DNA from: Polaribacter haliotis
GTDB lineage: Bacteria; Bacteroidota; Bacteroidia; Flavobacteriales; Flavobacteriaceae
Length of the DNA stretch: 64,000 nucleotides
Assembly: GCF_014784055.1 (NCBI RefSeq)
Contig: NZ_CP061813.1
Span: forward strand, 3,296,001-3,360,000
Reading direction: 5' to 3'
The translations under genes were made by a program, and so were the position numbers. Below, one piece after another: positions 25,018 to 34,156 of this stretch. Position 1 is the first letter of the stretch. Every line of letters begins with the position of its first letter. Below the pieces are notes generated by a model. The model made no database searches and was not told the DNA's origin. It was given only the letters and a program-made list of their open reading frames with translations.

Positions 25018-27378
25018 ATGTCAAGGTCAAAAGGCTTAAAATCATTAAATTTAGCGATGTACTTTATAATACCGTTTATTTTGGTATTATTAATTAAGTA
25101 CAAGCTAAGTAAAAATGATGGCGAATATTTATCTATAAATAGTCAAGCTAATAATACAACTCATGCCTCAAATTCAGTGAATAAAGACCTTAAGCTTCCG
25201 GAAACAATCGATTATATTTTTCATGTAAAACCCATTCTTTCAGATCGTTGTTATTTGTGTCATGGGCCAGATGAAGGAACTCGTGAAGCGGGTTTAAGAT
25301 TAGATACAAAAGAAGGAGCTTATGCTGCAATTGGAGCAAATCTAGATAAGCATGCAATTGTTCCTGGAAATACAGAAGCAAGTAGATTGGTATTCAAAAT
25401 TAATACTAAAGACCCGCAACAAATAATGCCTCCAATTCGCTCTAATCTTACCTTAACAGATTACGAAAAAGCAGTACTTTCTAAATGGATTGAACAAGGT
25501 GCTGTTTGGAAAGATCACTGGGCATTCACGCCACCTGTAAAAGCAGAAATTCCAAAAGTAGCGAATTCAGATTGGGCAAATAATAAGATAGATTTCTTCA
25601 TTCTTAAAAAAATAGAAGAAAAAGGATTACAACCTTCAGAAAAAGCAACTAAAGAAAAACTCATCAGAAAAGTATATTTCGATCTTACAGGATTACCTCC
25701 AAGTATGAAAGATTTAGATAATTTTATAAATGATACTGCTGAAAATGCATTCGAAAAAGTAGTTGACAAATTATTAGCCTCAAAAGCATATGGAGAACGC
25801 ATGACTTCCAGTTGGTTGGATGTTGCCAGATATGCAGATACACATGGATATCAAGACGATTTAGAACGTGTAATGTGGCCTTGGAGAGATTGGGTAATCA
25901 ATGCATACAATAAAAATTTGCCCTATGATAAATTTATAAAATGGCAAATTGCAGGCGATTTATTACCAAACGCAACAATGGAGCAAATTGTAGCGACTGG
26001 TTTTAATAGAAATCACAAAATTACGCAAGAAGGTGGTGTAATTGACGAAGAATATAGAGTAGAATATGTAATGGACAGAACCAACACAACTTCTACAGCT
26101 TTGATGGGTTTAACGATGGAATGTGCAAGATGTCACGATCATAAATACGATCCTATTTCTCAAAAAGAATTTTATGGATTTTATAGTTTTTTCAATAAAG
26201 TAAACGAAAAAGGAAGAATAGAGTATGATGAAATTCCTGAACCAAACATTAAAATTACCAACAAAGAAATTGAAGAAACCTTAGCATTTATAAACAAACC
26301 AGATTCTATACCAGAATTGAATCTTATGGTAATGAAAGATGATGCTCCAAAGCGTAAAACATTCATTTTAAAAAGAGGTGAATACGATGCACCTACAGTA
26401 GAAGTAAATGCAGGAACTCCAGAAGCAGTTTTACCATTTACAGATGCTTTTCCAAAAAACAGATTAGGATTAACAGAATGGCTTTTTAATGATAATAACC
26501 CTTTAACAGCCAGAGTTGCTATCAATAGAATTTGGCAACAAATATTCGGAACAGGAATTGTTTCTACAGTAGACGATTTTGGAAACCAAGGTGCTTTGCC
26601 AACACATCCAGAATTATTAGATTGGTTAGCAGTTACTTTTAGAGAAGAAGGTTGGGATACTAAAAAAATGATTAAAATGATAGTGATGTCCAGCACTTAC
26701 CAACAAAGTTCTAAAGTAACTCCAGAATTATTAGAATTAGATCCAAATAATTTATTGTTAGCACGAAGTTCTCGAAGTAAATTAACTGCAGAAATGATTA
26801 GAGATAACGCTTTAACTGTAAGTGGTTTATTAGTGGAGAAAATTGGTGGACCAAGTGTAAAACCATATCAACCAAAAGGATTGTGGGCAGAAACAACTTC
26901 AGGCCAAGGGCTTACAAAATACATTATGGATTCTGGAGAAGGCCAATACAGAAGAAGTTTATATACTTTTTGGAAACGCACAGTTCCACCACCATCTATG
27001 ATAACTTTCGATGCTGCTTCAAGAGATTTATGCTCTGTAAAACGTCAAAAAACAAGCACGCCATTACAAGCTTTGGTAATGTTAAATGATCCTCAATTGA
27101 TGGAAGCATCGAAACATTTATCAGAAAAAATATTGAAAAATAAAGATTGGAACGATACAGATAAAATAAAATATATTTTTAGAACGATAACATCTCGAAC
27201 ACCTAAAGAGGATGAGGTTGATAGTTTATTAGAATATTTAGAGTCCTCAAAAGAAGCATTTGAAACCACAAATAAGGCTACAAATGCTGAGGTAGATTCA
27301 ACAAATAAAGAACATTATGCGTTTACAATATTAACAAGTTTATTATTTAATCTTGATGAAGCAATAGTTAAAGGATAA
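25018..27378 (+). CDS. DUF1549/DUF1553 protein with planctomycete-type cytochrome c domain
   Basis: A 786-residue protein anchored by one N-terminal membrane segment (about 11-27). A PSCyt1 cytochrome c domain follows, with haem motif CYLCH (78-82) in LSDRCYLCHGPDEG and the distal MPP stretch (QQIMPPIRSN). DUF1549 comes next (FDLTGLPPSMKDL) and contains a second CxxCH, MECARCHDHKYDP near 369. DUF1553 closes the protein (TARVAINRIWQQIFGTGIV; CSVKRQKTSTPLQAL). Such proteins are abundant in Planctomycetes and always paired with DUF1501; their reaction is unknown. This copy lacks the lectin-like insert often found between the DUFs. It begins the five-gene redox-like block, four bases before the DUF1501 gene. 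Confidence 0.88.
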   Translation: MSRSKGLKSLNLAMYFIIPFILVLLIKYKLSKNDGEYLSINSQANNTTHASNSVNKDLKLPETIDYIFHVKPILSDRCYLCHGPDEGTREAGLRLDTKEGAYAAIGANLDKHAIVPGNTEASRLVFKINTKDPQQIMPPIRSNLTLTDYEKAVLSKWIEQGAVWKDHWAFTPPVKAEIPKVANSDWANNKIDFFILKKIEEKGLQPSEKATKEKLIRKVYFDLTGLPPSMKDLDNFINDTAENAFEKVVDKLLASKAYGERMTSSWLDVARYADTHGYQDDLERVMWPWRDWVINAYNKNLPYDKFIKWQIAGDLLPNATMEQIVATGFNRNHKITQEGGVIDEEYRVEYVMDRTNTTSTALMGLTMECARCHDHKYDPISQKEFYGFYSFFNKVNEKGRIEYDEIPEPNIKITNKEIEETLAFINKPDSIPELNLMVMKDDAPKRKTFILKRGEYDAPTVEVNAGTPEAVLPFTDAFPKNRLGLTEWLFNDNNPLTARVAINRIWQQIFGTGIVSTVDDFGNQGALPTHPELLDWLAVTFREEGWDTKKMIKMIVMSSTYQQSSKVTPELLELDPNNLLLARSSRSKLTAEMIRDNALTVSGLLVEKIGGPSVKPYQPKGLWAETTSGQGLTKYIMDSGEGQYRRSLYTFWKRTVPPPSMITFDAASRDLCSVKRQKTSTPLQALVMLNDPQLMEASKHLSEKILKNKDWNDTDKIKYIFRTITSRTPKEDEVDSLLEYLESSKEAFETTNKATNAEVDSTNKEHYAFTILTSLLFNLDEAIVKG

Positions 27379-27382
27379 TATT

Positions 27383-28840
27383 ATGGAAGAACTAAACAAA
27401 CATTTTATCAATAATAACAGAAGGCATTTTTTAAAAAAGCTTGGTTTTGGAATTGGTGGTTTAGCAACAGCTTCCTTATTAAATCCTTTTGGAACTTTTT
27501 CAGGAAAAGAGCAATTAGATTCTTTAGGTTTAAACTTGCCTCATTTTGCACCAAAAGCAAAACGTGTTATTTATCTTTTTCAAAGTGGTGGACCATCTCA
27601 GTTAGATCTTTTCGATTATAAGCCATTGCTTAATAAAATGAGAGGTCAAGATTTGCCAGATTCCGTTAGAAATGGACAACGTTTAACAGGAATGACTTCT
27701 GGGCAAGATAGTTTTCCTTTGGTGGGAAGTAATTTTAAATTCAAACAATATGGAGAATCTCGTGCTTGGGTTAGCGATTTAATGCCATACACTGCAAAAA
27801 TTGTAGATGAACTTTGTTTTATCAAATCGATGCATACAGAAGCGATCAATCACGATCCAGCAATAACATTTTTTCAAACAGGTTCGCAACAAGCAGGAAG
27901 ACCAAGTATGGGCTCGTGGATGAGTTACGGATTGGGAAGTTTAAATGAAAATTTACCAGCATTTACAGTTTTATTATCCAGAGGAACAGGTCGTCCTTTT
28001 TCTCAACCTTTATACTCACGTTTATGGGGAAATGGATTTTTAAGTTCGTTGCATCAAGGAGTACAATTTAGATCAGGGAAAGACCCAGTTTTGTATTTGA
28101 AAGATCCAGAAGGCATGACACGTGGTGAACGTAGAAAAATGTTAGATTATATAAGTGAATTGAACCACAAACAAGAACAAGAGTTTGGCGATCCAGAAAT
28201 AAATAGTAGAATCGCGCAATATGAAATGGCATATCGCATGCAAACCTCTGTTCCATCAACTATGAATGTAGATGATGAGCCAGAACATATCATTAAAATG
28301 TATGGAGCAGATTCTAAAACACCAGGAACGTATGCTGCAAATTGTTTGTTGGCAAGACGTCTGGTAGAAAAAGACGTTCGTTTTGTGCAATTGTATCACA
28401 TGGGATGGGATCAACATTTCGATTTACCTTCACAAATAGAAAAGCAAGCCAAAGATATAGATCAGGCAACTGCAGCTTTAATTTTAGATTTAAAACAAAG
28501 AGGTTTGTTAGAAGATACACTTGTAGTTTGGGGTGGCGAATTCGGACGAACAAATTACAGTCAAGGTACGCTTACAGATACCAATTATGGAAGAGATCAT
28601 CATCCAAAATGCTTTACCATGTTTATGGCTGGTGGAGGTGTAAAACCAGGATTTACGTATGGAGAAACCGATGAATTTGGTTATAATATTGTAAAAGATC
28701 CAATGCACGTGCACGATTTACAAGCTACAATTATGAATCAAATGGGAATAGATCACACAAAATTTACACACAAACACCAAGGAAGACGTTTTAGATTAAC
28801 AGATGTTTCTGGACACGTTATTAACGATATTTTAACCTAA
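27383..28840 (+). CDS. DUF1501 protein, Tat-exported, alkaline-phosphatase/sulfatase-like fold
   Basis: A 485-residue protein with a twin-arginine signal (NNRRHFLKKLGFGIGG, about 12-27), so exported folded. The body is DUF1501: VIYLFQSGGPSQLDLFDYKP near the N-terminus, SMHTEAINHDPAITFFQTG, GWDQHFDLPSQI, VVWGGEFGRTNYSQG and GRDHHPKCFTMFMAGGGV. The conserved Asp/His clusters resemble the metal site of the sulfatase/alkaline phosphatase superfamily, but the sulfatase CxPSR formylglycine motif is absent, so sulfatase activity should not be assumed. It follows the DUF1553 cytochrome gene by four bases, the arrangement seen across Planctomycetes and Bacteroidetes. Tat export suggests a cofactor or metal is loaded in the cytoplasm. 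Confidence 0.88.
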   Translation: MEELNKHFINNNRRHFLKKLGFGIGGLATASLLNPFGTFSGKEQLDSLGLNLPHFAPKAKRVIYLFQSGGPSQLDLFDYKPLLNKMRGQDLPDSVRNGQRLTGMTSGQDSFPLVGSNFKFKQYGESRAWVSDLMPYTAKIVDELCFIKSMHTEAINHDPAITFFQTGSQQAGRPSMGSWMSYGLGSLNENLPAFTVLLSRGTGRPFSQPLYSRLWGNGFLSSLHQGVQFRSGKDPVLYLKDPEGMTRGERRKMLDYISELNHKQEQEFGDPEINSRIAQYEMAYRMQTSVPSTMNVDDEPEHIIKMYGADSKTPGTYAANCLLARRLVEKDVRFVQLYHMGWDQHFDLPSQIEKQAKDIDQATAALILDLKQRGLLEDTLVVWGGEFGRTNYSQGTLTDTNYGRDHHPKCFTMFMAGGGVKPGFTYGETDEFGYNIVKDPMHVHDLQATIMNQMGIDHTKFTHKHQGRRFRLTDVSGHVINDILT

Positions 28841-28843
28841 TTT

Positions 28844-29887
28844 ATGAGTCGTAGAGCATTTTTAAAACAATCTTCTTGTGCTTCATTAGGCATTTTATTA
28901 GCGCCTATGTATCGCAATGCTTTTCATTTTAATAATGAAAAAGATGTAATTATTGGGCACAATTCTCATCAATATAAAGTGAACATGAATTGGGGGAATT
29001 TAGATCCTCTAAAAACACCTGTAAAAGATTGTCATGAAATTGTACAAGATTCTAAAGGACGCATTGTTTTATTAACCAATCACACGAAAAACAATATTAT
29101 TATTTACGATAAATCAGGTAAACTAATTGAAACTTGGGGCACACAATATCCAGGAGGTCATGGTTTAACGTTGTGTAAAGAAAATGGAGAAGATTTTTTG
29201 TTGATTACAGATTATGAAAGACATCAAATCATAAAAACAACGATGGATGGCAAAGTCGTTTTTGAGGTCGATTATCCAGCAGATACAGGGAAGTACAACA
29301 GCAAAGAAGAATTTAAACCAACTGAAACTACGGTTTTAGAAAATGGCGATTTTTATGTGGCAGATGGTTATGGAAACCAATATATAACACATTATAATCA
29401 CAAAGGAGAATTGCAAAATATCTTTGGAGGAAAAGGAACAGGCGATTCTCAATTTTTAAATGCACACGGAATTTGTTACGATAATAGAGATAAAAACAAT
29501 CCTTCACTTTTAATTTCTGCAAGAGAAATGAATGTGCTAAAAAGGTTTAGTTTAGATGGTAAATATTTATCGTCCATAGAAGTTCCAGGTGCATTAATTT
29601 GCAGACCAGTAATTCATAAAAACGATATTTATTTTGCAGTTTTAAAATCGAAAAAAGCACCCAATAGCGATTCTGGTTTTTTATTGATTATGGACGAAAA
29701 TAATAAAGTAGTTTCTTGTCCTGGAGCAACAGCACCAACTTATAACAACAGCAATTTAGAAGAATTATATCAAACGATACGATTGTTTCAATATCCACAT
29801 GATGTGTGTATAGATGATGATGAAAATATCTATGTAGCACAATGGAATTCAGGACAAACCTATCCAATAAAACTAACAAGAGTATGA
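28844..29887 (+). CDS. Tat-exported NHL-type six-bladed beta-propeller
   Basis: A 347-residue protein with a clean twin-arginine signal (SRRAFLKQSSCASLGILLAP). The body consists of repeated blades such as GRIVLLTNHTKNNIIIYDKSGK, GHGLTLCKENGEDFLLITDYERHQIIKT, GDFYVADGYGNQYITHYNHKGE and HDVCIDDDENIYVAQWNSG, which is the NHL/six-bladed propeller pattern (peptidyl-alpha-hydroxyglycine lyase and strictosidine-synthase-like superfamily). A catalytic role is possible, but propellers also serve as binding platforms. It is three bases after the DUF1501 stop and its own stop overlaps the next start (ATGA). Function unknown; context makes it a component of the cytochrome/DUF1501 block. Confidence 0.8.
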   Translation: MSRRAFLKQSSCASLGILLAPMYRNAFHFNNEKDVIIGHNSHQYKVNMNWGNLDPLKTPVKDCHEIVQDSKGRIVLLTNHTKNNIIIYDKSGKLIETWGTQYPGGHGLTLCKENGEDFLLITDYERHQIIKTTMDGKVVFEVDYPADTGKYNSKEEFKPTETTVLENGDFYVADGYGNQYITHYNHKGELQNIFGGKGTGDSQFLNAHGICYDNRDKNNPSLLISAREMNVLKRFSLDGKYLSSIEVPGALICRPVIHKNDIYFAVLKSKKAPNSDSGFLLIMDENNKVVSCPGATAPTYNNSNLEELYQTIRLFQYPHDVCIDDDENIYVAQWNSGQTYPIKLTRV

Positions 29888-30684
29888 GGCTAAGAGCAAT
29901 ATTTTCTGTTTTAGCGTTACTACTTTTAAATTGTAAAAAGAATACTGAAATTTCCTTTTTACAAGAAAATCAGGTTCGTATTACGCAACCAAGATTAATA
30001 GCAACCAATCAATTAATAGATTCTGTAGCAATCCTTTCTGCAAATTTAAAATTAGAAGGCACTAAAATTTATTACACAGAAAATGGTGAAGATCCAACTG
30101 AAAAATCTACAGCATATACCCAGCCCATAAAAGTTTTTAAACCGGGCGTTTATAAATTTAAAGCCTATCATGCAGATTGGAAACCAAGTGAAATTGTAGA
30201 AAAAGTATTTTATAAAAGAGGACTTCCAATTGAAAAAATCGAGTGGGCTACAAAACCAAGTCAAACTTATAAAGGTGTTGGTTTATCAACCTTAAACAAT
30301 AACCAAAAAGCAAGTATCGATTTTAAAGACGAACAATGGTTAGGATTTGATACCATTGCAAAAGCGAGCTTGACTTTAAAAAATGTAACGTTTGTAAAAT
30401 CCTTAAATATTGGGTATTTAAAAGATCCTGGATCTTGGATTTTTCCACCTGAAAGTATTCAAGTTGAAACCTCAAAAGATGGTATTCATTTTAAAAGTAA
30501 AACGATTGAAATTCAGCCTTTGGAAAAAGTATCGTCAGTTTCTATTGAATATGTAGATGTTGAAATAAATGAGGACGTTAAATTTTTACGAGTTGGAGTG
30601 AGAAACACAGCTTCCATTCCAGATTGGCATGAAGGAAAAGGCACAAAAGGATGGCTTTTTATGGATGAATGGATTTTAAAATAA
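29884..30684 (+). CDS. Small lipoprotein with CHB_HEX_C and F5/8 type C domains
   Basis: A 266-residue protein started at the ATG 29884 that overlaps the propeller stop; an in-frame ATG at 29842 would add a polar tail before the signal and is rejected. Lipobox LLLNC gives a lipoprotein. Residues about 45-115 match the chitobiase/hexosaminidase C-terminal domain (KIYYTENGEDPTEKSTAY, then KAYHADWKPSEIVEKVFYKRG). About 130-266 match an F5/8 type C domain (WIFPPESIQVETSKDGIHF, ending GWLFMDEWILK). The same pair closes the GH20 at 22506 and the cytochrome protein at 30698. With no enzyme domain it is probably a glycan-binding adaptor that brings the redox block to sugar. Confidence 0.78.
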   Translation: MRLRAIFSVLALLLLNCKKNTEISFLQENQVRITQPRLIATNQLIDSVAILSANLKLEGTKIYYTENGEDPTEKSTAYTQPIKVFKPGVYKFKAYHADWKPSEIVEKVFYKRGLPIEKIEWATKPSQTYKGVGLSTLNNNQKASIDFKDEQWLGFDTIAKASLTLKNVTFVKSLNIGYLKDPGSWIFPPESIQVETSKDGIHFKSKTIEIQPLEKVSSVSIEYVDVEINEDVKFLRVGVRNTASIPDWHEGKGTKGWLFMDEWILK

Positions 30685-30697
30685 TAGCATTTATTAG

Positions 30698-32812
30698 ATG
30701 AGGTTTTTAAGTACAAAAAATATTTTGGTTTTCACATTAATACTAACGGTTGTTATCGTTAGTATTAGTGAGTCTTCAAGGTTGGTTTTGTTTTTAGGAA
30801 GATTCCATCCATTAATTTTACACTTGCCAATTGGCGCATTAATATTAACGTTATTTATTGATATTGTTGGAAGAATAAACAATAATTATCCAAAACAAAC
30901 AGTACAATATGCACTTGGGTTTTCGGCCTTTTTTGCAGTTTTAGCTTGCTATTTGGGCTATTTTTTATCTTTTGAAGGTGGTTATGATAAAGATACTTTA
31001 GACACTCATTTATGGTTAGGAGTTGTTTCAGCAATTTTAATAATTGGTCTTTTTCTATTCAGTAAAGTTGAACATAAAAAAGCGTCAAGATTGTTTTTTC
31101 CTGCATTTATTATCACATTTATAGTAATAAGTTTTGCAGGACATTATGGAAGTGTATTAACGCACGGAAGCGATTTTTTGACTCAATATGCAAAAGTTCC
31201 ACAGAAAGCGAAAGTTATTAAAAACATAGATAGTTTAGATATTTATAAAGATGTTGTTCATAAAATATTAGATGGAAAATGTATTCAATGTCATAATCCC
31301 ACAAAAAGAAAAGGTGAATTGGCTTTAAATTCTTCAGAAAATATTTTAAAAGGAGGCGAAAACGGCGCTGTTATCGAAAAAGGAAATGCGAGTAATAGTT
31401 TAATTTATACGAGTTTGTTTTTACCAATTTCAGATAAAAAACACATGCCTCCAGAAGGGAAGCCTCAATTAACAAAAGAAGAAGTGAGGCTCGTAGAATA
31501 TTGGATAAATAATCAGGCGCATTTTAATGAAAAAGTTGCCAACCTACCTAAAAATGATACTTTAAATAAAATGCTTGCAAAGTATCTTGTTTTTGAAGAA
31601 ATTAAAATTGAAGAAGCTTCTATAAGTGCTATTAATGAAGCAAAAGAAGCTGGTTTTTCAGTTTTAAAATTAGTTCCAAATCAGCCAGAGCTTAGTGTGA
31701 AGTTTCAAAAAGGAGAAATCACAGACGATGGTTTAAAAACATTAAATAATCTTAACGAGCAAATTATTGAGTTAGATTTAAGTAATACTGCTTTAACGGA
31801 TAATATGATTTCAGATTTAAAGGAGTTTAAAAATCTTCAGAAGTTATCTTTAAACAATACAAAAATTACAGACAAATCCTTGGCGAATTTCCACAATTCT
31901 AAAAGACTTAAAGTATTGAATTTATACAACACAGGAATCACAAATAAAGGATTAGATGCTTTTCTAAAACACGTAGTTCCAGAAGATATTTATATTTGGG
32001 AAACTGAGGTGGAAAAAGACTTTATCGCTAAATTAGAATCCGAATATAAAACAAATTTACATGCAGGTGTCGCAGACGGATTTGTGGAAATTACCAAATT
32101 AGAATCTCCAACTTTTCTTACTGATGAAAACCTTTTTGTGGATTCACTTACAGTTAAATTAGTTTCAAAAATTAAAAACGTAAAAACGTATTATACGATT
32201 GATGGTTCTGAACCAGATTCCACTTCTTTAAAATATAAGGATATAATTTTTTTGAAAAACTCTGCACATTTAAAATTAAGAGGATTCAAAAATGGGTGGT
32301 TGCCAAGTAATATCGTTGAAAAAGGATTTTTTAAGATAAAATACGAAGTTGAAAATTATAATTTAGTAAATCAGCCAGATGCCAGATATCCAGGAGGCTC
32401 GAAATTATTCGATTTAAAACAAGGAGGCGATTCTTTTAAAGATGGAAGTTGGGCAGGTTTTACAGGAGATAATATCGATGTTACTATTGATATGGAAACC
32501 ATAAAGGAGATCGATAAAATTTCTGTAAATTGCTTAGAAAATACAGTCAATTGGATATTTTTCCCTAAAAAAGTAACTGTTTATTCTTCAACAAATAAAA
32601 ATACTGGGTTCAAAAAAATAAGAGAATTAAAAATCAACAGAAAAGGGAAACATGGAGAGGGTACAATTATAAAATCCTACACAGTTGACATCCCAAAAAC
32701 AAAAACACAATTTATAAGAGTCGTTGTAGAAAACTACAAAGCGCTTCCAAAATGGCATGAAGGTGCTGGTAAAGATGCATGGCTTTTTGTAGATGAAATT
32801 TTAATACATTAA
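30698..32812 (+). CDS. Membrane cytochrome c protein with LRR and sugar-binding C-terminus
   Basis: A 704-residue composite. Residues 1-155 hold about five membrane segments of the DUF2231 type, with histidines placed like haem ligands (LGRFHPLILHLPIG, DTHLWLG, GHYGSVLTHG). A PSCyt1-like cytochrome c domain follows with CIQCH at 195-199 and the distal KKHMPPEGKPQL. Then leucine-rich repeats (about 350-430: IELDLSNTALTDNMISDL, LQKLSLNNTKITDKSL, LKVLNLYNTGITNKGL), a CHB_HEX_C domain (YYTIDGSEPDSTSLKY) and an F5/8 type C domain ending AWLFVDEILIH. This joins electron transfer in the inner membrane to protein and glycan binding. It could pass electrons from the other block proteins to the respiratory chain; that is inference. 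Nine bases precede the GH29 gene. Confidence 0.82.
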   Translation: MRFLSTKNILVFTLILTVVIVSISESSRLVLFLGRFHPLILHLPIGALILTLFIDIVGRINNNYPKQTVQYALGFSAFFAVLACYLGYFLSFEGGYDKDTLDTHLWLGVVSAILIIGLFLFSKVEHKKASRLFFPAFIITFIVISFAGHYGSVLTHGSDFLTQYAKVPQKAKVIKNIDSLDIYKDVVHKILDGKCIQCHNPTKRKGELALNSSENILKGGENGAVIEKGNASNSLIYTSLFLPISDKKHMPPEGKPQLTKEEVRLVEYWINNQAHFNEKVANLPKNDTLNKMLAKYLVFEEIKIEEASISAINEAKEAGFSVLKLVPNQPELSVKFQKGEITDDGLKTLNNLNEQIIELDLSNTALTDNMISDLKEFKNLQKLSLNNTKITDKSLANFHNSKRLKVLNLYNTGITNKGLDAFLKHVVPEDIYIWETEVEKDFIAKLESEYKTNLHAGVADGFVEITKLESPTFLTDENLFVDSLTVKLVSKIKNVKTYYTIDGSEPDSTSLKYKDIIFLKNSAHLKLRGFKNGWLPSNIVEKGFFKIKYEVENYNLVNQPDARYPGGSKLFDLKQGGDSFKDGSWAGFTGDNIDVTIDMETIKEIDKISVNCLENTVNWIFFPKKVTVYSSTNKNTGFKKIRELKINRKGKHGEGTIIKSYTVDIPKTKTQFIRVVVENYKALPKWHEGAGKDAWLFVDEILIH

Positions 32813-32821
32813 TTTATTAGC

Positions 32822-34147
32822 ATGAAAAAAAGTATAATAGTACTATTTGTTTGTTGTTTCGTAAGCAGTTTAAGTATTGCTCAAAAAAAGGAATTAAGTA
32901 AAGAAAAACGTTTGGAATGGTTTAAAGATGCCAAGTTGGGTATTTTTATTCATTGGGGAATTTATAGCGTTAACGGAATCGACGAATCTTGGTCTTTTCA
33001 TAATAATTATCTTTCGTATGAAGATTATATGAAACAGTTAGATGGTTTTACTGCAAAAAAATACGATCCAGAATTATGGGCGAAATTAATTAAAGAAAGT
33101 GGTGCAAAATATACTGTAATTACAGCAAAACATCATGATGGAGTTGCATTATGGGATTCAAAATATAGTGACTTAAATGTTGTAGATAAAACTCCAGCAA
33201 AAAAAGATGTGCTTACGCCATTTGTAAACGCAGTGCGTAAAGAAAATTTAAAATTAGGTATTTATTATTCTTTATTAGATTGGTCTAATCCAGATTATCC
33301 GAATTTCACAAGAAAAGAAAAACGTTATTTAGAAGACGCAAAAAAATGGAAAACTTTTACGAAGTTTAACTTCGGACAAATAGAAGAATTAACAAACTAT
33401 AATCCAGATTTATATTGGTTTGATGGCGATTGGGAACAATCTGCAGAAAAATGGAAAGCCAAAGAAATTCGTGAGCTATTATTGGATAAAACACCAACAA
33501 CAATTATCAATTCTCGATTGCAAGGTTATGGAGATTATGCAACGCCAGAGCAAGGAGTGCCAATTACAAAACCAGACAATCCTTATTGGGAATTATGTTT
33601 AACAATGAATAATTCTTGGGGGTTTCAACCCAATGATACAAATTATAAAACTTCAAATCAGTTGATTCGTATTTTGGTAGATTGTATAAGTATGGGTGGA
33701 AATTTATTGTTAGATATTGGGCCAAAACCAGATGGAACCATTCCAGAAGAACAAGTAGCTATTTTAAAAGATTTAGGAAGATGGACTAAAAAACACGAAT
33801 CTGCCATTTACGGAACGAGAGCAGGAATTCCTTTTGGGCATTTTAATGGTTATACAGCCTTATCTAAAGACAGTACAATGTTATATTTATATGTTGATAA
33901 TAAACCAAATGGTCCTTTATTAATTAAGGGTTTAAAAAATAAAGTAAGTAGAGCTTGGGTTGTTGGAAATGGAACTAAATTAAAAACAAAAGTTGTTGGA
34001 AAGCAATATTGGAGCCATGTTCCAGGATTGTTATATATCGATTTACCTGAGCATGTACAAGATAAAGATGTAACAGTAATTGCAGTTTTATTAGATGGAA
34101 AAGTAGATTTATATAGAGAAAAAGGTCAAGTTATTGAAAGCAACTAA
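32822..34147 (+). CDS. GH29 alpha-L-fucosidase, exported (first copy)
   Basis: A 441-residue retaining fucosidase with a signal peptide ending near SLSIAQ (about residue 20). Family motifs: LGIFIHWGIYSVNGIDESW, YTVITAKHHDGVALWDSKYSD, and the nucleophile D201 in YWFDGDWEQS. The C-terminal small beta-sandwich is present (GLLYIDLPEHVQDKDVTVIAV). In this locus it would take alpha-linked fucose from the core or antennae of N-glycans. Its subfamily differs from the second copy at 36510: shorter, WFDGDW instead of WLDGGW around the nucleophile, and different substrate loops, so a second linkage is likely. Gaps of nine bases on both sides place it in the long operon. Confidence 0.9.
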   Translation: MKKSIIVLFVCCFVSSLSIAQKKELSKEKRLEWFKDAKLGIFIHWGIYSVNGIDESWSFHNNYLSYEDYMKQLDGFTAKKYDPELWAKLIKESGAKYTVITAKHHDGVALWDSKYSDLNVVDKTPAKKDVLTPFVNAVRKENLKLGIYYSLLDWSNPDYPNFTRKEKRYLEDAKKWKTFTKFNFGQIEELTNYNPDLYWFDGDWEQSAEKWKAKEIRELLLDKTPTTIINSRLQGYGDYATPEQGVPITKPDNPYWELCLTMNNSWGFQPNDTNYKTSNQLIRILVDCISMGGNLLLDIGPKPDGTIPEEQVAILKDLGRWTKKHESAIYGTRAGIPFGHFNGYTALSKDSTMLYLYVDNKPNGPLLIKGLKNKVSRAWVVGNGTKLKTKVVGKQYWSHVPGLLYIDLPEHVQDKDVTVIAVLLDGKVDLYREKGQVIESN

Positions 34148-34156
34148 ATTAAATTT

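Noticed and set aside
26181..26696. 171-residue open frame on the minus strand
   Set aside because: Antisense to the DUF1553 gene whose motifs are intact; no signal, domain or start context of its own.
27383..28840. Sulfatase call for the DUF1501 protein
   Set aside because: The CxPSR/CxAxR formylglycine motif is absent; only the overall fold is similar.
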